Of a DNA stretch of 64,000 nucleotides, positions 27,751-35,410 are shown in pieces. The first letter of the stretch is position 1, and each line of letters starts with the position of its first letter. The stretch is from Candidatus Geothrix skivensis (lineage in GTDB: Bacteria > Acidobacteriota > Holophagae > Holophagales > Holophagaceae): positions 494,001 through 558,000 of the forward strand of contig JADKIO010000005.1 in NCBI GenBank assembly GCA_016721195.1. Direction: 5' to 3'. The notes under the pieces were generated by a model. The model was not told the DNA's origin, did not search any database, and worked only from the letters and a program-made list of their open reading frames with translations. Position numbers and translations under genes: made by a program.

Positions 27751-30360
27751 GTGGCTCCGCGTCGCCCGGGAAGCTTCTCCTCGGGTCTGGGCTGGCTGCT
27801 CCGCATGCTCTGCCTGATGGCCGGATTGGGAGCGGCCTGGGGCGCCCCTGCGCCCAGGACCGTGGTCCTGACCCCGGCGGAGCAGGCCTGGCTCAAAGCC
27901 CACCCTGTCATCGTCCTGGCCCCGGATCCCGACTTCAAACCCATCGAATACTTCGACAAGGCCGGTGTCTATCAGGGCGCCGCTGCCGACATCATCCGGC
28001 TGCTGGAGCGGAACCTGGGCATCACCATCAGCATTGCCCGGGTGGCCAACTGGGATGAGGCCATGGCCAGGTTCAAGAGCCGGGAGGTGGACCTGCTGGG
28101 CGCCATGGTCAGGACCCCTGCCCGGGAGCAGTTCGCCCTGTTCTCGGAGACCCTGGTCACCGTGCCCGGGGGCATCTTTGCCCGGAGCGGCCTCGAGCGG
28201 GCCGTGTCCCTGAAGGACCTGGCCGGGAAGAAGGTCGCCGTGGTCTCGAACTACACGGCCCACGACATGCTTCGCAGCCAGTACCCGGACATCCACCTGG
28301 AGGTCGTCCAGGATGTGTCGACCGGACTGGCCAAAGCCTCCCTGGGGATGGTGGATGCCTATGTGGAGAACATGGCCAACGCCACGTTCTATTCCCAGGA
28401 GGCGGGCATCACCAACCTGCAGATGATCGGGAAGACGGATTTCGAGTACCGCTGGGGCATCGGCATCCGCAAGGACTGGCCGGAGTTGCAGGGCATCCTG
28501 AACAAGGGGCTGGCCAGCATCAGTGAGCAGGAGCGAGCCCAGGCACTCCAGCGCTGGATCAACATTGAAGGCCAGCACTGGAAGCCCTCCAGGACATTCA
28601 TCATCGGTTCCCTGGCTGCCCTCTTCGGAATCCTCCTGCTGCTGGCCACCTACTGGAACCATGCGCTGAAGAGCCTCGTCCGCAGCCGGACCGCCTCCCT
28701 GGAGCGGGAATTGAACGAGCGGCAGCGGGCGGAAGCGGCCCTCCAGGGCCTCACCGATCGCCTGGAGGAGCGCGTCCGGGACAGGACCGCGGAACTGAGC
28801 GAGGAAGTGGGGGAGCGGATCAAGTCCGAGCAGGCTGCACGCGCGAGCGAACAGATGTTCCGGGAGCTCTTCCAGAACGTGGCCGATCCCATCTACATCA
28901 CGGACCTCTCCGGGCGGCTCCTGGCCGCGAACGCCCAGGCCTCCCTGGAGCTGGACTACACCGAAGCGGAACTGCTCGCCCTGGGAATTCCGGATTTGGA
29001 TGCGCTCTACACCAGCCCGGAGCGGATCGCCCAGAACTTCGCGGGCCTGTCGGAGACCCGGACCGTAACCTTCGAGACCGTCCACCGCCGGAAGGATGGC
29101 TCCACCCTGCCCGTGGAGCTCAGGGTTCGGCTCATCCAATTCAGGGGCCAGACGGCCGTCCTTGGGGTGGCCCGGAACCTCTCCGAGCGCAAACACGCGG
29201 AAGCGGAGCGCCTGCGGCTGGAGCAGCAGCTCCTGCACGCCCAGAAGCTCGAAAGCCTCGGCGTCCTGGCGGGCGGAATCGCCCATGATTTCAACAACTT
29301 CCTGACCGCCATCGTGGGCAACGCTGATCTCGCCCTGATGCGCCTGGACAGCAGCTCCCCGGCCGCCGAGAACCTCCGCCGCATCGAGAAGGCCGCCGCC
29401 CGGGCCTCGGACCTTGCCAGGCAGATGCTCGCCTATTCCGGGAAGGGGCAGTTCCAGCTCCAGTGCATCGACCTCAACCACCTGCTGGGGGACATGCTGC
29501 GGATGCTGGAGGTCTCCATCTCGAAGAAGGCCAAGCTGCGCCTCGACCTGCAACAGCCCCTGCCCGGAGTGAGCGCAGACCCCACTCAGATCCACCAGAT
29601 CGTCATGAACCTGGTGATCAACGCCTCGGAGGCCCTCGGGGAGGAGAGCGGCGAGATCGCCCTTTCCACCGGCCGTTTCGAGTTCGGTGGTCCCCAGCCC
29701 GCGGCCATCCGTTGGGAAGAAAGCCTGCACGAAGGCCCCGGCGTCTTCCTGGAGGTCTCGGATACGGGTTGCGGCATGGACCAGGGCACGCTGGCGCGGA
29801 TCTTCGATCCCTTCTTCTCCACCAAGTTCGCCGGCCGCGGCCTGGGCATGGCCGCGGTGCTGGGGATCGTGCGGGCGCACCGGGGGGCCATCGAAGTCCA
29901 GAGCGAGCCGGGGAAGGGCTCGACCTTCAGGATCCTGCTCCCGGCTTCCGACCAGGCCGCGGAGCCCCCAGGCGAGACCTCGCCCGAAGACGACTGGCGA
30001 GGCTCTGGGACAGTCCTGCTGGTGGACGATGAGGAGGATGTGCGCGCCATCGGGGCCGATCTGCTCCGGGAACTCGGATTCAAGGTCATCACCGCCGAGG
30101 ATGGCCTGGCGGCGCTGGAACTGTTCCCGAAACTCCCTGAACTCGCCTTCGTCTTCCTCGACATGACCATGCCGAACATGGATGGCGCCCAGTGCTTCCG
30201 GGAGCTCCGCCGCCTCGACCCCGCCGTCCGGGTGATCCTGTCAAGCGGCTACGATGAGCAGGAGGTCGTCCGGAAGTTCACCGGCCAGGGCCTGGCCGGC
30301 TTCGTCCACAAGCCCTACACGCTCGCCAAGCTGAGGCAGACAATTAAGGCCCTGGCCTAG
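27751..30360 (+). CDS. Hybrid sensor kinase with periplasmic solute-binding (SBP_bac_3) sensor and receiver
   Basis: 869 residues from the chosen GTG. A signal/anchor segment (LRMLCLMAGLGAAWGA) leads to a bacterial extracellular solute-binding type 3 domain (about 40-280), a membrane helix (FIIGSLAALFGILLLLATYW, about 283-303), a coiled coil, PAS (about 355-480), HisKA with His512 in GGIAHDFNNFL, HATPase, and a receiver with Asp804 in FVFLDMTMPNMDG. This BvgS-like layout senses amino acids or other small solutes. The open frame extends to ATGs at 27580 and 27649, but that part looks non-coding and contains a terminator hairpin; GTG 27751 or ATG 27805 are more likely starts. Confidence 0.85.
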   Translation: MAPRRPGSFSSGLGWLLRMLCLMAGLGAAWGAPAPRTVVLTPAEQAWLKAHPVIVLAPDPDFKPIEYFDKAGVYQGAAADIIRLLERNLGITISIARVANWDEAMARFKSREVDLLGAMVRTPAREQFALFSETLVTVPGGIFARSGLERAVSLKDLAGKKVAVVSNYTAHDMLRSQYPDIHLEVVQDVSTGLAKASLGMVDAYVENMANATFYSQEAGITNLQMIGKTDFEYRWGIGIRKDWPELQGILNKGLASISEQERAQALQRWINIEGQHWKPSRTFIIGSLAALFGILLLLATYWNHALKSLVRSRTASLERELNERQRAEAALQGLTDRLEERVRDRTAELSEEVGERIKSEQAARASEQMFRELFQNVADPIYITDLSGRLLAANAQASLELDYTEAELLALGIPDLDALYTSPERIAQNFAGLSETRTVTFETVHRRKDGSTLPVELRVRLIQFRGQTAVLGVARNLSERKHAEAERLRLEQQLLHAQKLESLGVLAGGIAHDFNNFLTAIVGNADLALMRLDSSSPAAENLRRIEKAAARASDLARQMLAYSGKGQFQLQCIDLNHLLGDMLRMLEVSISKKAKLRLDLQQPLPGVSADPTQIHQIVMNLVINASEALGEESGEIALSTGRFEFGGPQPAAIRWEESLHEGPGVFLEVSDTGCGMDQGTLARIFDPFFSTKFAGRGLGMAAVLGIVRAHRGAIEVQSEPGKGSTFRILLPASDQAAEPPGETSPEDDWRGSGTVLLVDDEEDVRAIGADLLRELGFKVITAEDGLAALELFPKLPELAFVFLDMTMPNMDGAQCFRELRRLDPAVRVILSSGYDEQEVVRKFTGQGLAGFVHKPYTLAKLRQTIKALA

Positions 30361-30473
30361 GGTGGTTCCGGGAGCAGGCGGCCGTTGCCAGGCCCACCAG
30401 CCAGGCCGAGGTGCGGCGCCCGGACTCGACCCAGACCAGGCCGGGACCTCCGAATTCCCTTTACACTGGCGTC

Positions 30474-30521
30474 ATGGCCATCCACCACGAGGTAGACATG
30501 CCGAAGTTTGCGTCGCGCTGA
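30474..30521 (+). CDS. Possible 15-codon leader ORF
   Basis: A 15-residue frame (MAIHHEVDMPKFASR) whose ATG lies exactly six bases after TACACT (30462-30467), the same layout seen at several other starts in this window. It ends five bases before the FkbM-like gene's ATG at 30526, and is in a different frame. It may be a leaderless leader peptide coupling translation into the next gene, or chance. Confidence 0.25.
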   Translation: MAIHHEVDMPKFASR

Positions 30522-30525
30522 TCCC

Positions 30526-31491
30526 ATGAGCGAATGGATCAAGAAGCTGCTCAGTCCCTTGCACAGCCTGGGCTCCAGCCGTCGGAGGCACGGCATCCCG
30601 CGCCTCCGGGCCGAACTCGCGGTCCTCCGCCGCCAGGTGGTCTCGACCCTCGAACTGGCCGGGGCCGCTGAGGCCAGGCGGGTCCGAGCCCTGCCGCCCC
30701 GCACGCCGCTCCGGGAGGCCGAGTTCAAGGTCTACTCCCAGTTCGGGGATGACGGCATCCTCCAGTACCTCACCAGCCACATCCCCGCCAACCCTAGCTT
30801 CGTGGAATTCGGCGTGGAGGACTACACCGAAGCCAACACGCGCTTCCTCCTGGTCCAGGACAAGTGGCGGGGGCTCATCATCGATGGCCGGCCCGACCTG
30901 GATGCGGTGGTCGTGGCGCAGGGTCTGCCCATGCTCTTCGACCTCGAGATCCGCAGCGCCTTCATCACCGCCGAAAACATCAACGAGGTGATTCGGGGCG
31001 CCGGTTTCTCCGGGACGATCGGCCTCCTGAGCGTCGATATCGATGGCAACGACTACTGGGTCTGGAAGGCCATCACCTGCGTGCAGCCCCAGATCGTGGT
31101 GGCGGAGTACAACGCCGTGTTCGGCGCCAGGCGGGCAGTCACCGTTCCCTATGCGCCGGATTTCACGCGCCAGCAGGCCCACCCCTCCTGGCTCTACTTC
31201 GGGGCCTCGCTTCCTGCGCTCTGCCGCCTGGCGGAGGAGAAGGGCTACGCGTTCGTGGGCTGCAACGAGGCCGGCAACAACGCCTATTTCGTGATCAAGG
31301 AACTGGCCTCCTCCTTCCTGGTCCTGACCCCGGAGGAAGGATTCGTGGACAGCCGCTTCCGGGAATCCCGGGATGCCCTGGGCCGCATGGACCGCCTGGG
31401 GGGACCTGCCCGCCTGGCCGCCATCTCCGACTTGCCCGTCGTCGATCTGGACACCGGCCAGCGGATCCTCCTTGGGGACATGGGCTCCTGA
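30526..31491 (+). CDS. FkbM-like predicted methyltransferase
   Basis: 321 residues. After a basic, helical N-terminal ~60 residues, the sequence reads VYSQFGDDGILQYL, then SFVEFGVEDYTEANTRFLL and GLIIDGRPD, and later GLLSVDIDGNDYWVWKAI. These match the SQ.GeDg / FvE.Gv.dy..sNT..l / vD.DGnD pattern of FkbM-like SAM-dependent methyltransferase-fold proteins often linked to surface glycan or lipid modification. No partner glycosyltransferase is adjacent. The ATG at 30526 is preferred to an upstream TTG; no strong Shine-Dalgarno is seen. Confidence 0.6.
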   Translation: MSEWIKKLLSPLHSLGSSRRRHGIPRLRAELAVLRRQVVSTLELAGAAEARRVRALPPRTPLREAEFKVYSQFGDDGILQYLTSHIPANPSFVEFGVEDYTEANTRFLLVQDKWRGLIIDGRPDLDAVVVAQGLPMLFDLEIRSAFITAENINEVIRGAGFSGTIGLLSVDIDGNDYWVWKAITCVQPQIVVAEYNAVFGARRAVTVPYAPDFTRQQAHPSWLYFGASLPALCRLAEEKGYAFVGCNEAGNNAYFVIKELASSFLVLTPEEGFVDSRFRESRDALGRMDRLGGPARLAAISDLPVVDLDTGQRILLGDMGS

Positions 31492-31497
31492 AGCGAC

Positions 31498-31971
31498 TCA
31501 GGCCCCCGGCTTCCGGTAGTTCGGCAGCACCCCGCCCTTGGCCCACTCAAAGATGAGGCTGGTCTGGATGTGGGCTACCTCGGGGCGGGTGGTGAAGGCG
31601 TCCAGGGCCAGGTCCCGCAGGTGGTGGGCATCGCGCACGGCCACGTGCACCTGGAAGTCATGGGTGCCGGCCACGTGGAAGACCGCCAGCACCTCCGGCA
31701 GCCCCATGACGTGCTTCCAGAAGGCCTTCACCTGGGCCCGGCTGTGCTGGCGGAGTTGCACGGCGATGAGGGCCTGGAGGCCAATCCCGAGGGCTTCGGG
31801 ATTCACCTCGGCATGGGCGCCCTTGAGCACACCTTCAGAGCGGAGGCGCTGCACGCGGGCCAGGCATGAGGAGGGTGCCAGACCCACGGCCGCAGCCAGC
31901 TCCTTGTTGGATAGCCGAGCATCCTTCTGTAATTGATCGATTAGGGCGCAGTCAATTCGGTCTAGATTCAT
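31498..31971 (-). CDS. Lrp/AsnC-family transcriptional regulator
   Basis: 157 residues: an N-terminal winged HTH (IDCALIDQLQKDARLSNKEL, recognition helix around LAPSSCLARVQRLRSEGVL) and a C-terminal RAM ligand-binding domain (VLAVFHVAGTHDFQVHVAVRD). Family members sense amino acids and often regulate the divergent gene. Here that is a PLP-dependent sulphur amino-acid lyase 77 bases away, with a dyad operator between them (31994-32016). The start MNLDRIDC at 31971 is preferred to MPNLF (32004), which would place the coding region inside the dyad; GGGAATC precedes it. Confidence 0.9.
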   Translation of the reverse strand: MNLDRIDCALIDQLQKDARLSNKELAAAVGLAPSSCLARVQRLRSEGVLKGAHAEVNPEALGIGLQALIAVQLRQHSRAQVKAFWKHVMGLPEVLAVFHVAGTHDFQVHVAVRDAHHLRDLALDAFTTRPEVAHIQTSLIFEWAKGGVLPNYRKPGA

Positions 31972-31993
31972 GATTCCCATTATTCCACGAAAT

Positions 31994-32016
31994 AAATTCG
32001 GCATGTAACCGAATTT
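31994..32016. promoter_or_regulatory. Dyad operator between the Lrp/AsnC gene and the PLP lyase gene
   Basis: Perfect 8-bp inverted repeat AAATTCGG-N7-CCGAATTT (arms 31994-32001 and 32009-32016) in an AT-rich 77-base divergent spacer. The arm length, spacing and AT-rich arms suit an Lrp/AsnC dimer site. It lies 22 bases before the regulator start and 32 before the lyase start, so binding could control both. Confidence 0.65.
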
Positions 32017-32048
32017 CCAGAGCCTACATTGGGAGAAGGAGATCCTCC

Positions 32049-33257
32049 ATGGCCCACCCCATCAGCCCTCTGTCTTTGGAAACCCAGGCGGTCCACGCCG
32101 GTCGCGAAGTGCTGCACGAGCAGGGCATCCACGCGCTGCCCATCGACCTCAGCAGTACCTATCCCGTGCATGACCTCGAGGAGGGTGGCCGCAGCCTCGA
32201 AGCCATGGCCATGGGTGGCCTGCCCATCGGCAGCCCGGTCTATGCCCGCCTCTACAACCCCACCGTGGCCCACTACGAGCAGGCCCTGGCCCAGTTGGAG
32301 GGCGCCGAAGCCTGCGTGGCCTTCGGCTCCGGCATGGCGGCGGTGACCGCCAGCCTCATGGCCGCCAAGCAGCGGGGCAGCCACATCGTGGCCGTGCGCC
32401 CCCTGTACGGCGGTACGGACCACCTGCTGGCCTCCGGCATGCTGGGCCTTGAGGTCACCTGGGCGGAGGCCGATGGCATCGCCGCAGCCATCCGTCCCGA
32501 CACCGCCATGGTCATCGTGGAAACCCCCGCCAATCCCACCCTGGCCCTGCTGGACCTGGACGATGTGGTGCGCCAGGCCGGCCCGGTGCCCGTGCTGGTG
32601 GACAACACCTTCGCCACGCCAGTCCTGCAGAATCCCATCAAGCACGGCGTGACCCTGGTCCTGCACAGCGCCACGAAGTTCCTCGGCGGGCACGGCGACG
32701 TGCTGGCGGGTCTGGTGGCCACGAACCATGAATGGGCCACGGAACTGCGCAAGGTCCGCGTCATCACCGGCAACGTGCTGCATCCCCTGGCGGCCTACCT
32801 GCTGCACCGCAGCCTGCCCACCTTGCCGCTTCGGGTGCGTGCCCAGCAGGCGGGCGCCCAGGTGCTGGCCGAGCGTCTGGCCAAGCATCCGGCCGTGTCC
32901 GGGGTGTACTTCCCCGGCCTGCCGGGCCAGGATCCCAAGGGCCTCATGGGCCGCCAGATGAAGGGGCCCGGCGCCCTCATGGCCTTCGAGCTGGTGGGTG
33001 GCTTCGAGGCTGCCGCCACGGTGATGGCCGAGGTGAAGCTCATGACGCCGGCGGTGTCCCTGGGCAGCGTGGACACCCTCATCCAGCACCCCGCGGCCCT
33101 GACCCACCGGGTGGTCAACGCCGAAGCCAGGGAGCACAGCGGCGTCTCCCAGTCCCTCATGCGGCTGTCCGTGGGATTGGAAAGCCCCGAGGACCTCTGG
33201 GCGGATCTGGAGCAGGCCCTGGTGAAGGCCATGGCCCGCACGGCCCTCCACGCCTGA
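32049..33257 (+). CDS. Cys/Met-metabolism PLP-dependent enzyme (methionine gamma-lyase-like)
   Basis: 402-residue fold-type I PLP enzyme of the cystathionine gamma-synthase/lyase group. YARLYNPTV and FGSGMAAVTASL carry phosphate-binding residues, VLVDNTFATP the pyridine-ring Asp, and HSATKFLGGHGD the Schiff-base Lys210. The C-terminus VRLSVGLE-like MRLSVGLESPEDLWADLEQAL is conserved. Family members either synthesise or cleave cystathionine, methionine or homocysteine; control by a divergent Lrp/AsnC protein favours a catabolic methionine or cysteine lyase. A strong GGAGAAGGAG precedes the ATG. Confidence 0.88.
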   Translation: MAHPISPLSLETQAVHAGREVLHEQGIHALPIDLSSTYPVHDLEEGGRSLEAMAMGGLPIGSPVYARLYNPTVAHYEQALAQLEGAEACVAFGSGMAAVTASLMAAKQRGSHIVAVRPLYGGTDHLLASGMLGLEVTWAEADGIAAAIRPDTAMVIVETPANPTLALLDLDDVVRQAGPVPVLVDNTFATPVLQNPIKHGVTLVLHSATKFLGGHGDVLAGLVATNHEWATELRKVRVITGNVLHPLAAYLLHRSLPTLPLRVRAQQAGAQVLAERLAKHPAVSGVYFPGLPGQDPKGLMGRQMKGPGALMAFELVGGFEAAATVMAEVKLMTPAVSLGSVDTLIQHPAALTHRVVNAEAREHSGVSQSLMRLSVGLESPEDLWADLEQALVKAMARTALHA

Positions 33258-33282
33258 TCCCTGTTATCAGTAACCCTTTTTT

Positions 33283-33310
33283 GGGGCCGCCCTGGGAAAG
33301 GGGCGGCCCC
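33283..33310 (+). terminator. GC-rich hairpin after the PLP lyase gene
   Basis: A 10-bp perfect stem (33283-33292 with 33301-33310) and 8-nt loop, 26 bases after the lyase stop. The T-run (33277-33282) lies before, not after, the stem, so it is not a canonical intrinsic terminator; it may still act as a processing or termination barrier between the lyase and the VOC gene. Confidence 0.4.
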
Positions 33311-33352
33311 GGTCGTATGCTGGGGGCCTTCATCACGAGCCAGGGAGGCCCC

Positions 33353-34141
33353 ATGGCGGACAAACCCGTACCCACCGGCTTCGGCGCCTTCTGCTGGAGC
33401 CAGCTCAATGCCACCGATGCCGCCGCCTGCGTGCCCTTCTATGCCGGGCTCTTCGGCTGGTCGGCCCAGACGGAAGACATGGGCGGCACGCCCCTCACCC
33501 TCTTCAGCCGTGGCCAGGACCAGGTGGGCTCCTTGATGCAGATCCCGCCCCAGGGGGCGGAGACACCGCCCAGCCACTGGCTGGGCTATGTGTGGGTCGA
33601 GGACCTCGATGCCACCTTCGCCAGGGCCGGTTCCCTGGGGGCCCAGCTCTTCGTCCCCCCCACGGCGATCCCCGAAGTGGGGCGCTTCGCGGTGATCGCC
33701 GACCCCGGAGGGGCGGTTTTGGGGCTCTTCGAAGCCAAGCCCCCGGTGGACCTCAGCCAGCCCATGCCCACGGGCGCCGGGACCTTCCAGTGGTACGAGC
33801 TCACCACCCGGGCCATCGAGTCCTCCATCGCCTTCCATACGGCCCTCTTCGGCTGGACCACCCAGGACTGGCCCATGGATTTCGGCACCTACACCCTCTT
33901 CATGCGCGGGGAGGAAGCCGTCGCGGGCCTCATGCCCATGGCCGGGCCCGAATGGGAAGGCGTGCCCAACCACTGGATGCCCTACGTGGGTGTGGCGGAC
34001 GTGGACGAGCGCTTCGCGGCGGTGCCCGGCCTGGGCGGCGCCGCCTGCGTGCCCCCCACGGACATCCCCGAGGTGGGCCGGTTCGCCGTGGTGTCGGATC
34101 CCACCGGTGGGGTGATCACCCTCTTCCGGGGCCAGGGGTGA
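33353..34141 (+). CDS. Two-domain VOC (glyoxalase-like) protein
   Basis: 262 residues made of two homologous vicinal-oxygen-chelate modules (about 8-125 and 138-262), each with a PTGxGxFxWxxL opening, an 'FY.GLFGW' helix and a closing 'P..IPEVGRFAVI.DP.G..' strand. The two halves repeat PPTAIPEVGRFAVIADP and PPTDIPEVGRFAVVSDP. VOC proteins bind a metal and act as glyoxalases, dioxygenases or resistance proteins; this type resembles the CFP30 subgroup with undefined substrate. CAGGGAGG precedes the ATG. Its stop overlaps the ankyrin gene start (GTGA). Confidence 0.85.
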   Translation: MADKPVPTGFGAFCWSQLNATDAAACVPFYAGLFGWSAQTEDMGGTPLTLFSRGQDQVGSLMQIPPQGAETPPSHWLGYVWVEDLDATFARAGSLGAQLFVPPTAIPEVGRFAVIADPGGAVLGLFEAKPPVDLSQPMPTGAGTFQWYELTTRAIESSIAFHTALFGWTTQDWPMDFGTYTLFMRGEEAVAGLMPMAGPEWEGVPNHWMPYVGVADVDERFAAVPGLGGAACVPPTDIPEVGRFAVVSDPTGGVITLFRGQG

Positions 34142-34695
34142 AGGCTCCTTCCCCCATCCTCGAAGCGCTCTACCGGCATGCCTTCCAGGAGGCAGAGGAC
34201 CTGGCGGAAGGGGCTGATTTGAGCCTGTGGGAAGCGGCGGCCCTGGGACGGGTGGCCGACCTGGAGCGGTGGGTCGCCAGGGGCGCCGGAGCTGGCGGGC
34301 CCGCCGCGGATGGTTTCACGGCCCTCCACCTGGCCTGCTACTTCGGGCACCCGGAGGCCGCAGCCTCGCTGCTGGCCCAGGGGGCCGATCCGGCGGCGCC
34401 CGCGCCGGGCGGGCTGCAGCCGCTCCACTCGGCCCTCGCCAGCCCGGCCCTCACGTCAGTACCTGCCCTGGTCCGGATGCTCCTGGCGGCGGGGGCTCCG
34501 GTTAATGCGGTGCAGCGGGGTGGGTTCACCGCCTTCCACGCCGCGGCCCAGCGCGGTTCCATTGAACTTTCGGAGCTGCTGCTGGGGGCCGGGGCGAACC
34601 CTGAACTCCGGAACGGAACAGGGGAGGGTGCGGAGGACCTGGCCCGGGGCAAGGGGCAGTCCGAATGGTTGGCCTGGTGGCACGGTCGGGCCTGA
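34138..34695 (+). CDS. Ankyrin-repeat protein
   Basis: 185 residues with three to four ankyrin repeats: DGFTALHLACYFGHPEAAAS, GGLQPLHSALASPA with an inserted segment, and GGFTAFHAAAQRGSIELSEL, each followed by LLxxGAxP. Ankyrin arrays mediate protein binding; no catalytic domain is present and there is no signal peptide. The GTG start overlaps the VOC gene stop by 4 nt. Its 3' end overlaps the DUF1835 gene start by 31 bases in another frame. Confidence 0.82.
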   Translation: MKAPSPILEALYRHAFQEAEDLAEGADLSLWEAAALGRVADLERWVARGAGAGGPAADGFTALHLACYFGHPEAAASLLAQGADPAAPAPGGLQPLHSALASPALTSVPALVRMLLAAGAPVNAVQRGGFTAFHAAAQRGSIELSELLLGAGANPELRNGTGEGAEDLARGKGQSEWLAWWHGRA

Positions 34696-35381
34696 TCCAC
34701 CTCCACTGCGGCGATGCCGCCGCCGCCGTCCACCGGCGGTCGGGGCTGCCTGGCGAAGTGCGCGTGTGGCGGGACTCACCTTCGGTGGGCCCCTGGACGG
34801 CGGTGCCGGAGGAGCTGAGAGCCCTGCGGGCCTGGTGGTGGGGAGTCCCCCCTTCGGAAATCCGGGACCTGCCCCAGCTGGAGAACCTGTCGAGGACGGA
34901 GGAGCCGGTCCTCTGGTTCGGCCCTGACCCCTGGGAGCAGGCCTGCCTCCTGTGGGTCCTGGCGGAGCTGCCCGAGCGGACCCTGCCGGATCTCGTGCCC
35001 CTGCCCCAGGGAGTGGGGCGGATGTCACCCGCGGCCCTTCCCCGCTGCTTCGCCGAACGCACGCTGCTGGGGGAGGACACCCTGCGCGAATGCCGGGCAC
35101 TGTGGGAGCAATTCCTTGCCAAGGGTTGGGGGGCCCTGGGCGATGCTGAAGTGGCCACGCTGCCCTGGCTGGGGCCGGCCCTGGCGCGCCTCGCCGAGGA
35201 TCACCCCGCCTCCGGGCCCGGGCGCACCCGGCGGCAGGTCCAGGCCCTGGTGGAGGCGGGGGTGCGGGATCTGCCGGCCCTCATGCAGGCCCTTGGGCGC
35301 TTGGAGGATCCCCGCTACGGCGCCTGGTTCGGAGACCTGTTCGTGGCCCGCATGCTGGAGGCCATGGGGGTGCGGGTCTGA
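34665..35381 (+). CDS. DUF1835-like protein
   Basis: 238 residues. The opening LIHLHCGDAAAAVHRRSGLPGEVRVWRDSPSVGP matches the DUF1835 pattern (IHI..GDsaa..L...gl.G.v...rD.l..GP), followed by a helical C-terminal half with LPWLGPALARL. DUF1835 proteins have no assigned biochemical role. The ATG at 34665 gives a 31-base overlap with the ankyrin gene; a GTG at 34677 is an alternative. Co-translation with the VOC and ankyrin genes is likely. Confidence 0.72.
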   Translation: MVGLVARSGLIHLHCGDAAAAVHRRSGLPGEVRVWRDSPSVGPWTAVPEELRALRAWWWGVPPSEIRDLPQLENLSRTEEPVLWFGPDPWEQACLLWVLAELPERTLPDLVPLPQGVGRMSPAALPRCFAERTLLGEDTLRECRALWEQFLAKGWGALGDAEVATLPWLGPALARLAEDHPASGPGRTRRQVQALVEAGVRDLPALMQALGRLEDPRYGAWFGDLFVARMLEAMGVRV

Positions 35382-35410
35382 GCCAGTCCAGGCTAGGCTG
35401 GGAATCCCCC

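Noticed and set aside
27730..29880. A 716-codon minus-strand frame opposite the SBP hybrid kinase
   Set aside because: Antisense shadow of a gene with intact kinase and receiver motifs.
33277..33310. Canonical intrinsic terminator after the PLP lyase
   Set aside because: The T-run precedes the stem on the plus strand, so it does not fit a standard terminator in either direction; kept only as a low-confidence hairpin.
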